A stretch of 64,000 nt of DNA, from contig JAPNXP010000010.1 of NCBI GenBank assembly GCA_028753945.1, positions 1,367,042-1,431,041 on the forward strand, given 5' to 3'. Of the stretch, positions 56,425 through 64,000 are shown in pieces. Positions within the stretch are counted from its first letter, which is position 1. Each line of letters starts with the position of its first letter. Source of the stretch: Hexactinellida sp. DTS-2022. Its lineage: Eukaryota; Porifera; Hexactinellida. The notes under the pieces were generated by a model. It had not been told where the DNA came from. It made no database searches and saw nothing but the letters and a program-made list of their open reading frames with translations. The position numbers and the translations under genes are program-made.

Positions 56425-56782
56425 GGCCATATAAAATAAATAACTTGTTTATCATCCGGATTTTTTCAGAAAATACGGACGGCGGACGGGATTTTATTTC
56501 TATTTTTTATTTCCGTTAATATGCAAAAAACATTACCCTATGCCAAACAATAAATATTAATAATTTAATTTAATTATAAAATCACATGACAATGCCCAAA
56601 TAATGAAAGTAATGCCCTAAATACAAGACTAATTAAAAATTGCTAAATTAGGAGTACTTTACACAAGTTTATAGTTAATATCTGTACGATAATGTTCATA
56701 AAATAATAATAAAATATATCGGGCGGGGAGTAAATATTGGGACGGACGGGGATGATAAACAAGTTATTTATTTTATATGGCC
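56425..56782. mobile_element. 358-bp MITE
   Basis: Ends GGCCATATAAAATAAATAAC and GTTATTTATTTTATATGGCC, arms of about 33 bp through TTGTTTATCATCC, with GGACGG motifs just inside on both sides. Target duplication unclear. Its right arm supplies AATAAA on the minus strand about 150 bp past the NEK11 stop. Confidence 0.75.
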
Positions 56783-56919
56783 TAAATTATAGTATTTACT
56801 CGAGATTTGAGAGTATAACAGAATAAAGTTATGGCTCTTAAGATAATAAGGGATTCATGCAGATACATTTTTCGCTGAATAATAAAATTTAACAAAATAC
56901 ACCCTGTCCTGGTTCAGGT

Positions 56920-58836
56920 TCAAATAATTTGTCGCTCAAAGAACACTAGCTGATCGACTAGAAAACAACCATTTCGTTTGTTGGTTATCTTTGAGAGTTG
57001 TATTTGTACGAGACCTTCGTCCTCCATCCTTCCATTTCCATTCACGTCTAAGCCAAACCTTGCTACTTTCAAGAACTCATAAACAATATTAAATAGCTCA
57101 GCCCCTAGTGTACTTAGACATTCGTTTCTCAGCATTCTTACTCTATCTTGTAATGTGACCGCCTGTTGGGAAACGGACAACAAATGCTCTTTGTCATAAC
57201 TCATTTCACAATTATCTTGTAATGCATTTTCAAGATAATATAGCATACATTCATATTCATCTTCAGAATTGATATGTTCACCTGTACCACTGCTAATACA
57301 GTCCATTTCGTTCTCGCTATACTCTTCAAAGTCCTCATCCTGTAGATAGTGACTCTCAGCTAAGACAGGGTCATCTGGGATGTAAGGTGTGGCTGAGTTG
57401 AAGGAACCTGCACGTGTTTGAGTGTTGTTATGCTCAAGTGTTAAAGTGTAAGTATTATTTGTATGGCAAGTGGTTTGGTTGACCAAGAAAGAAGGGAAAT
57501 AAGTAACATCAGAGGTCATATCCGAAGAAGACATCCAAGAAGGATTCGTTGTAGATTTACATTTCTCTATCTCGAAAAGTCTAAGATTCTCTTTGAACTG
57601 AGCTTCAGCTAGTTTGCGTTTCTCAATTGCATCTGCATCCGCGCGCTCTCTCTTCCGACTCATCATTTTCTCTTTGGGTGTAAGAGTAAGAAGAATTGGA
57701 TCGGTATCAACTGATGTGAAAGTTAATATGCCATGAGTAGCTTGATCTATCTTACTCTCTTCAGAACTAAGATTTGCAGGTGAAGACATCTGGGTGAAGA
57801 GATAAGGTTTCTTTGTACTGCCTGTTGTGGATTGAGATATGTTTCGCTGTAAGAGAGATTTTCCCCGCATTGACTCAATGTGTATTCTGAAAAATGACAT
57901 TTGCAGAATGTCATGAGCCGTGGGACGGAGCTTAGGATCTTTCTCCAACATCTTCTTCGAAAGATTGCGAACCTCAATTGAAAAATTTTCTGACAGTTGT
58001 GGTGGCTCCTCTTCAACAATTCTGTACAAGAGAGCCATGATAGACCTACCATTGTAAGGCCTCTCCAGCATCAGCAATTCATAGAAAATACAGCCAAGTG
58101 ACCAGATGTCGGACTTAAAGTTATATCCTTCTTGCTTCAGTACCTCTGGACTCATGTAGTATGGTGTTCCTGCGAAAGTGTTAGCGTATTCGTTATAACT
58201 CTTCATCATGCGACTAATACCAAAGTCTCCGAGCTTTACTTTGTTGCGCCTTAAAAAAACATTTCGTGTTTTAAGGTCACGATGAATGATCTTTCGATGA
58301 TGTATGTATTTCAGAGCAATGGTTAACTGTACAAACCAGTCCAAAACAATTACAGTATCTATCTTTTGTTGCGATTGCTGCTTCTGTTTGATGAACATAG
58401 CCAGGTCTCCTCCTTCGCAGTATTCAGTAACAATACAGAACATTGAATCTTCAACGAAGCTGTCGTAGAAAGATATTATATAAGGACAATTTAGTTTAGA
58501 TAAGACACGAGCTTCTTTCACTGCGTCAATAGTTTCATCCAACATTATATCATCGATAGAGATGAATTTAATTACTTTAACTCTATCTGAGGAGTCAGCT
58601 ATAGTTTCTTTAGTATCCTCGATACGATAGACACTGCCAAATTGTCCGGTACCTAATTTGTTAAGAAGATTGTAATTGACTCCCCAAGTCTGTTTCATGT
58701 GAGCAGGAGTATCAAAAAACAAGCCTTGAGACTGCGATTGGACCCAATCATTGATTGCCTCTTCGTCTGCAACCGTATTGCGACATATATCAAGTATACC
58801 TTTTGATTGAAGCAGATCGTAGTTGGATAGTGTCAT
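56920..58836 (-). CDS. NEK11: NIMA-related Ser/Thr kinase, NEK11-like
   Basis: 638 aa from the ATG at 58836. The frame is open 32 codons further upstream, but a splice-acceptor-like TTTGTAG lies 4 bp before this ATG. Kinase domain about 55-316: glycine loop LGTGQFGSVY (61-70), VKVIKF with K90, IIHRDLKTRNVFL (D187), GDFGISR (204-206), GTPYYMSPE (SPE 229-231). A basic coiled region about 383-420 (TPKEKMMSRKRERADAD), an acidic PDDPVLAESHYLQDEDFEEY block, and a C-terminal LGAELFNIVYEFLKVARF plus CFLVDQLVFFE segment all match the layout of vertebrate NEK11 (about 645 aa). NEK11 acts in the G2/M DNA-damage response. No introns or lesions seen. Confidence 0.92.
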   Translation of the reverse strand: MTLSNYDLLQSKGILDICRNTVADEEAINDWVQSQSQGLFFDTPAHMKQTWGVNYNLLNKLGTGQFGSVYRIEDTKETIADSSDRVKVIKFISIDDIMLDETIDAVKEARVLSKLNCPYIISFYDSFVEDSMFCIVTEYCEGGDLAMFIKQKQQSQQKIDTVIVLDWFVQLTIALKYIHHRKIIHRDLKTRNVFLRRNKVKLGDFGISRMMKSYNEYANTFAGTPYYMSPEVLKQEGYNFKSDIWSLGCIFYELLMLERPYNGRSIMALLYRIVEEEPPQLSENFSIEVRNLSKKMLEKDPKLRPTAHDILQMSFFRIHIESMRGKSLLQRNISQSTTGSTKKPYLFTQMSSPANLSSEESKIDQATHGILTFTSVDTDPILLTLTPKEKMMSRKRERADADAIEKRKLAEAQFKENLRLFEIEKCKSTTNPSWMSSSDMTSDVTYFPSFLVNQTTCHTNNTYTLTLEHNNTQTRAGSFNSATPYIPDDPVLAESHYLQDEDFEEYSENEMDCISSGTGEHINSEDEYECMLYYLENALQDNCEMSYDKEHLLSVSQQAVTLQDRVRMLRNECLSTLGAELFNIVYEFLKVARFGLDVNGNGRMEDEGLVQIQLSKITNKRNGCFLVDQLVFFERQII

Positions 58837-58998
58837 TAGGCTACAAACAAGCGAATTCAAACAAATACAGTGAACAAGTTTCAATTCAATGAAAAAAACG
58901 GATTTTACCATAAAATAAGTAGCCGGATACATCGGTTGTATAGTGAAGCTTAGAGCTACTAGCTAGTATGGATTCCTATAGGAGCAATTAGTCTATAC

Positions 58999-59190
58999 CA
59001 GCGTTTCTCAACCGGGCCTCGTGGCCCCCTTGGGGGGCCACGAGGCCTTCGCCGGGGGGCCACGAGTAAAATAATAGAACGCAAAATACGTTAAAACGAA
59101 ATCTACATTTTTTTTATTGAAGGTAGGGGGCCACGGGTACTGAGGGTCTCGGTAGGGGGGCCACGGACCATTAAAGGTTGAGAACCACTG
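58999..59190. mobile_element. 192-bp hAT-type MITE upstream of NEK11
   Basis: Ends CAGCGTTTCTCAACCGGG and GGTTGAGAACCACTG, classic hAT ends, with perfect duplication GTCTATAC (58991-58998, 59191-59198). GGGGGCCACGAGG-type blocks repeat inside. About 160 bp upstream of the NEK11 start codon. Confidence 0.95.
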
Positions 59191-59202
59191 GTCTATACTA
59201 AC

Positions 59203-59395
59203 GCGCTACGCTGGCTCGGTCGCATTGCGACGTGTGGCACCCTCATAACACGCTTCGCGGTTTTTGCGTGTTGAACTCGGCACTTCGTGCCTAGCGAAGG
59301 AGAAAATTATCAATTTTTAAAATAAAAGTATTTGTAAATTTTACACAATCATGACGTCATATTTTGGCAATGAGTAAGCATATTTGCAATTTTTT
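59203..59395 (-). mobile_element. Helitron-like 3' fragment, variant family
   Basis: ACGCGCTACGCTGGCTCG then CGCATTGCGACG and ACACGCTTCGCGG hairpin, followed by TGACGTCATATTTTGGCAAT; reads as the reversed 3' third of a related family. Confidence 0.4.
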
Positions 59396-59845
59396 GGTGA
59401 AGGATATATTGGTACTATTATTGTACATCGGTACTATTAAAAAACAAGGGTGGGTGTGTGCATGTGTGTATGGTATATATTTGTTTGTATGTTCAGAGTT
59501 GATTGAAGAAACTGGAGGGTTTCCAAATTTTATTTTTGGCATATAGGGGTAACCTTTAGCCCCCGCCAACAAGTTGAGGTTTCCACTCGAAATTTCTCAC
59601 ACCTCGACAAGTTATGACGCCATTGTCACATTTCGAGAACCCTGAAAACTCACTTAATCGCACATAATTCGCACCCTTTAGGAGAGAAAAATCTGAAATT
59701 TTAATAGAACATTTACATTGATGATGCGGACACGTTGGTCACCCCTAATTGGAAATATGCTTATTCATTATCTCATGATGACGTAATCACTAAATTACAC
59801 TTTGTAAATTGGCCTATTTTAGGCTTATTTACGTTTTATAATTAA

Positions 59846-60530
59846 CTAGCGCGCTTCGCTTGATAAGTCGCTTGGCGCCAGAACCAGGGCCGGCGGAAGA
59901 GGGGCGGTTGGGGCGGCCTGGGCCGCCCCACTTTTTCTGTGATTTGTATGGTACTTTGAAATTTCGCGGGCGTGGTTCGTAATACTATTATACAAGGCTG
60001 CCCCACATCTCACAAGGCCGCCCCACCTCTCACGAGCTTCCGCCGGGCCTGGCCAGAACACAACGACACACCACCCACTTCTCGGTTGGTGTGTGGTTTA
60101 TATACTCCTAATATTGATTATAAAGCGTGAATAGGCCTAAAATGTCAAATTTAACAATGTGAAATTTTAATGATTACGTCATCATGCAATAATGAGTTAG
60201 CATAGTGGCGATCTGGTGTGACCAACGTGTCCGCATCGTTAATGTACATGTTCAATTAAATTTTCAAATTTTTATCTCTTAGAGGACACAAATTATGTGC
60301 GATTAAGTGAATTTTCAGGGTTCTCGAAATGTGACAATGACGTCATAAATTGTCGAGGTGTGAGAAATTTTGAGTGGAAACCTCACCTTGTTGGCGGGTG
60401 CCAAAGTTACCCCTATATGCCAAAAATCACATTTGGAAACAGTCCACTTTCTTCAATCAAATCGTAACATACAAATAAATATATACACATATACATATAT
60501 ACCCAGCCTTGTGTTTAACTTAATAGTATA
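59846..60530 (-). mobile_element. Nested reverse Helitron-like copy
   Basis: Reverse CTAG end at 59846 (CTAGCGCGCTTCGCTTG, T next on its own strand) to TATACTATTAAG near 60530. Contains the MITE at 59885 next to its 3' end. Confidence 0.62.
59885..60051. mobile_element. 167-bp hAT-type MITE
   Basis: Ends CAGGGCCGGCGGAAG and CTTCCGCCGGGCCTG, perfect duplication GCCAGAAC (59877-59884, 60052-60059). GGGCGGCCTGGGCCGCCCC inverted repeat inside. Confidence 0.93.
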
Positions 60531-60560
60531 CGTAGATGTTAGAAGTATGTATACCACACA

Positions 60561-60800
60561 CAGGGCCGTAGCCACTGGTCAGGCCACTTTTGGTTGATTA
60601 ATTTCCCAATATGGCACCACTCAGTCAGGTTGGACAGAATAACCTGACCACTCGGTCAGGTTGGTAAGATTAACCCGACCACTCTGTCCTGTTGGCCAGA
60701 TTAACCATACAACTCAGTAAGGTTGGTCAGATTAACCTAACCACTCTGTCAGGTTGGTCAAATTAACCTGACCATTTTGATTTTGGTGGCTACGGCCCTG
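60561..60800. mobile_element. 240-bp MITE with internal tandem repeats, 5-bp duplication
   Basis: Ends CAGGGCCGTAGCCAC and GTGGCTACGGCCCTG. Interior: about five units of ~33 bp, AACCTGACCACTCGGTCAGG plus TTGGTCAGATT. Aligned to the intact target ACCACACACCAACC, the flanks overlap by ACACA, a 5-bp duplication. Confidence 0.85.
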
Positions 60801-60933
60801 ACACACCAACCGCTTCGCGGTTGGTGTGTGGTTGTGATCTGCTGCGAAGCGACCTAGCAAGCGAAGCGCGCTAGTATTGTATTAAATTTCATGTTTCTAT
60901 ATCTCATGGAGTGCGAGTTAAAAGAAAATATCC

Positions 60934-61165
60934 CGCTTCGTTTGTTACGTCGCTTCGCGGCAGAACACAACCACACACCATCCGCAACGCGGTTGATGTT
61001 GGTTTTTACTTCTAACATTAATTATATAACGTAAATAGGCTAAAATAATCAATTTTGACAATGTAAATTTTAATAATTACGTCATCATGTGGTAATGCGT
61101 AAGCATATTGATAATCTGGTGTGACCAACAAGTCAGAATCATTAGGTAATACGGTACTCAATTTT
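60934..61165 (-). mobile_element. Helitron-like 3' fragment
   Basis: Reverse copy, GCTTCGTTTGTTACGTCGCT to the AATTACGTCATCATGTGG block and GGTGTGACCAACAAGTC; the terminal CTAG is mutated and the 5' half is missing. Confidence 0.5.
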
Positions 61166-61191
61166 CGACACCCGATGACCCCAAATTATTA

Positions 61192-61701
61192 CAGTAGAAC
61201 CCCGCGTATCGGGGCACCCCTCGTATCGGGGCAGTCGGTTGGGAATTTGTTTTTTTCCCATTAAAAATAACCCTGCGTATCGGGGCGCCATTCACTTATC
61301 GTGGCACTCCACCGAAAGATTATTTCTCTTGAGTAACATGCTTTTTACTTTTGAGCAGCTTAGTATTTTTTGTAATGGCCGCTAAGCGTCACCCACTCAC
61401 GCTAGAGACTCGTGCTGAGGTAATCGGGGAGTTTTTAAAAAAAAGATTCCGTGAATATCATAGATTTGTGACTCCTAGTGTAGGTAAAGTATAATGTGAA
61501 ATTGTAATGTGTAATACTGCTTAAATATCAGCCTTAACTCGAGGTTTTGACTATATGTGTATGATTTGTTGTGTTGGTGCTAACTTAATTGTTTTAACCA
61601 AACATATTGAGTTCTCTTAGAACCACGCATATCGGGGCACTCCCTCGTATCGGGGCGCTGAGCGCTTGGACGGAGGTGCCACGATACGCGGGGTTCCACT
61701 T
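61192..61701. mobile_element. Tigger-type element keeping a transposase start
   Basis: 510 bp, ends CAGTAGAACCCCGCGTATCG and CGATACGCGGGGTTCCACTT (last base differs), TA flanks; ATCGGGGCAC/GTATCGGGGC repeat at both ends. It contains a 39-codon transposase N-terminal remnant. Confidence 0.88.
61375..61494 (+). pseudogene. CENP-B-like N-terminus of a Tigger transposase
   Basis: MAAKRHPLTLETRAEVIGEF followed by a short basic tail and stop at 61494. The KR..LTLE.R.EVI pattern matches the first helix-turn-helix of pogo/Tigger/CENP-B proteins, which binds the TIRs. The rest of the transposase is deleted, so this is an internally deleted derivative of a full element. Confidence 0.65.
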
Positions 61702-61785
61702 TATTGCGTTTTTGAACAGTAGTAATTAGGTATCAAATAACAGTACACGTATTATCACAATTTTCTAAAATGAAAATATAAATTA

Positions 61786-62147
61786 CAGTCAATTCCCGTT
61801 ATAACCAAGTCGGATATAACGAAGTACCTGCTTATAACGAAGTCATTCAATGGTCCCGAAATCTTATATCTTATTACATAATTAAAACTTCGGTTACAAC
61901 AAAATGGATATAACGAAATTCCGCTTATAACGAAGTCTTTTTAATCCCATATAGCATTCTAAGCTATTGATTTTACTCCTGTTATAACAACTCCGGTTAT
62001 AACGAAATCCGTTTATAATGATTTCGGTTACAACGAAATTCAACTTGTAATGAACTCTTTTAATCTCGAACTGCGGTTATACAAAACTCCGCTTATAACG
62101 AAATGAAACAAAGGTCCCGAGCACTTCGTTATAACGGGAGTTGACTG
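61786..62147. mobile_element. Tigger-type MITE with TTATAACGAA repeats
   Basis: 362 bp, ends CAGTCAATTCCCGTTATAAC and GTTATAACGGGAGTTGACTG, TA flanks. The interior is mostly diverged ~20-bp repeats of CGGTTATAACGAAATCCGCT. Confidence 0.9.
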
Positions 62148-62299
62148 TAGTTATTCTTAGTCAAAGTTATGCATAAGTTATAATAGTGTCTCCATACTAA
62201 CTTCCGGGAAGTACACTAATTTACTATAATATGCGCAAGTTCATATAGTGCTAATTTTACTCAACTCTATTAGTGCTAGCAACTAATCGATTTAAATAT

Positions 62300-64000
62300 T
62301 TTTAATGTGCTTCTTCTAGTAAAAACGTTATATGTATAGTAGGGTCCTACTATAGTTTTTAAAATACTATAAGATGCACAGTTGTTCTAAAATCGTTCTG
62401 TCGGACTTCCGGCCGGAACTCGCTTAACTAGACTATTAGGAATTGAAAATTCAAATTTTTATAGAATATAAGAATTTCCTGGAGATGTGCACCTCGAAGC
62501 CCGTTTTCTCAATTTCGTTTTCGTTCGTCAGAAAAAACTAATCCCTTACACAAAATACGATTTTATAGAATAAATTTTTTCACCATGTTACGTACCTAGA
62601 TCGGTTATTATCTTAGTATTGCTTCTTCTCGCCACTGGGAATCTAAAACAAAAAAGATCTTTCAAATCTGTAAAAAAGTGTTGAAAAAGTGTTGGGAAGT
62701 ATACTGCAACCTTAAATCGAAATTTGTGTTCTTATCCAGTTACTCTTTTATAATTAGAATTATCAATTGAATATATAGAGGTTGTATTCTCCTAAGGAAG
62801 TTCTTTCTATTTATCAATTAAAATGAATAGGTCGCTAACCAACTCGAGGTTTTATAACGATTATTTACATAAATCAGTCATCTTCTCCATATTGAAATTA
62901 CTCTATAGTATACTGATACAATAGAACATATTATATAAGCCTACTATACTGCTTGATAATGACTGTTATTTGATTGATTGTAGTGAATATGTGTTCATAC
63001 AAGTGCAATTAAAACACTTGGTTATTTTACTGATGATGATGATGTCAATTCAATTATTAAAAAACCCCTCACAGACGGGATGGGAGTGTGCTCCTTCTGA
63101 TTACACTTCCCCAATGTTTAATTTAACTAGAATTTCAATTTTTCAAATTCCATTTCATCTTAGTGTAATACAATTTAATTAATGTTTGAATTGTGAAGAC
63201 TTCAAATGTTTAATTAAATTAATTAAAGATTAATTATACAAATAGAAATTATGAATACTTGCTAGTTAGTATTTACGTTACTATTTAGAATAATAGAATT
63301 GACATCATCATCAACTTGTAAAATATTCCAACTTCCAAGTGTTTTAATTGCACTTGTATGAAACACATATTCACTTACAAACCCAATCAATAACAGTCAT
63401 TATCTAGCAAATAGTAGGCTTATGTAATATGTTCTATTGTATTCAGTATACTATAGAGTAATTACAATATGGAGAAGATCGTTGATTTATGTAAATAATC
63501 GTTTATTAATAAAACGTAGAATTGATTAGCGACCTAATAATTTTAATAGATATATAGAAAGAACATCCTTAAGAGAATACAACCTCTATAATTTCAATAG
63601 ATAATTCGAATTATTAAAGAGTCACTGGACCAGAACACAAATTTCGATATAATTGACAAACAAAAGCGAAATTGGGAAATCGGGCTTCGAGGTGATCATC
63701 TCCAGGAAATTCTATATCTCCTGACCAAATGTGAAATCTCTATCCCTAATGGTTTTGTCAGACCATCGCGTACGGCCGGAAGTCCGACAGAGGTAAATTC
63801 AATAGTGTGCACTTATAGTATAAAACTATAGTAGGACCCTACTATAACGTTTTTTACTAGAAGAAGCACACTAAAAATAGTAACGTAAATACTACACGTA
63901 TTCCTATTTCTATTAGTAATTATTAATCTTTAAATAATTAACATTTGAAGTCTTCACAATTCAAACATGAATTAAATTTTATTAAACTAAGATGAAATGT
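62300..64000. repeat. Large compound inverted repeat running off the window
   Basis: Arm P (62300-63060) pairs with 63295-63890: GTGCTTCTTCTAGTAAAAAC, GTCGGACTTCCGGCCGG, ATATTATATAAGCCTACTAT, GTGCAATTAAAACACTTGG and their complements. The spacer block Q (about 63150-63290, GAATTGTGAAGACTTCAAAT) recurs inverted at about 63875-64000. Order is therefore P, Q, P-reverse, Q-reverse. Arms are roughly 80% alike and AT-rich; no coding region. Confidence 0.75.

Larger units (their letters stand above)
59431..60874 (+). mobile_element. Helitron-like copy split by another Helitron-like copy
   Basis: 5' part 59431-59845 (GTACTATTAAAAAACAAGGG to TTTACGTTTTATAATTAA) and 3' part from about 60531 (GATGTTAGAAGTATGTATAC to GCGAAGCGCGCTAG at 60874, followed by T). 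The interruption is a reverse copy at 59846-60530; the 3' palindrome is split by the MITE at 60561. Confidence 0.62.

Noticed and set aside
58837-58932. N-terminal 32-codon extension of NEK11
   Set aside because: Composition is unlike the kinase (hydrophobic, Cys-rich), and a splice-acceptor-like TTTGTAG sits just before the ATG at 58836, so it is probably intron or 5' UTR.

Overview
The window is nuclear DNA of an AT-rich, transposon-loaded eukaryotic genome. Two host genes, both on the minus strand, point to an animal: a GIGYF-type GYF-domain translational repressor (36151-39153) and a NEK11-type NIMA-related kinase (56920-58836). Each is one long open frame with no visible intron. I cannot name the species; a TE-rich invertebrate is the best reading. 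No rRNA, tRNA, reverse transcriptase or CRISPR array was recognised.

Layout. 0.9-9.6 kb is a tandem array of ~830-910 bp units (A units). Each unit has a poly-A slot holding either a ~120 bp foldback hairpin (H) or an array of ~55-65 bp modules centred on the palindrome ACTATACTATAGTATAGT. A related B unit (~1.1 kb) is mixed with A units at 6.5-7.2, 20.8-23.5 and 25.9-29.6 kb. The array changes orientation exactly at the centre of a palindrome near 9007. Between these blocks lie a decayed hAT (11878-14165), a two-gene PIF/Harbinger element (17054-20034) and an element with subterminal repeat arrays (24282-24889).

30.7-33.4 kb is an element with ~380 bp inverted ends and a decayed coding region of a widespread transposon-protein type. 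39.7-45.8 kb is a Ginger-like element: ~108 bp TIRs starting TGTTTCGACG, a 4-bp target duplication GGCC, integrase parts and a cysteine-protease-like region. 46.0-48.7 kb is a hAT element whose transposase has only one visible frameshift. 50.4-51.5 kb is the C-terminal part of a P/THAP-like transposase, and 54.7-56.3 kb is a MULE-like element inside a Helitron-like copy. From 52 to 61 kb a short Helitron-like family ending GCGCGCTAG recurs, including a copy nested in a copy. The window ends in a large inverted repeat (62.3-64.0 kb).

About twenty small non-autonomous DNA transposons (hAT, Tigger/pogo, Tc1-mariner and unassigned) are bounded by visible TIRs. Many have perfect 8-bp or TA target duplications, so the order of insertions can be read directly. 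The two host genes appear intact; nearly everything else is mobile DNA or repeats.
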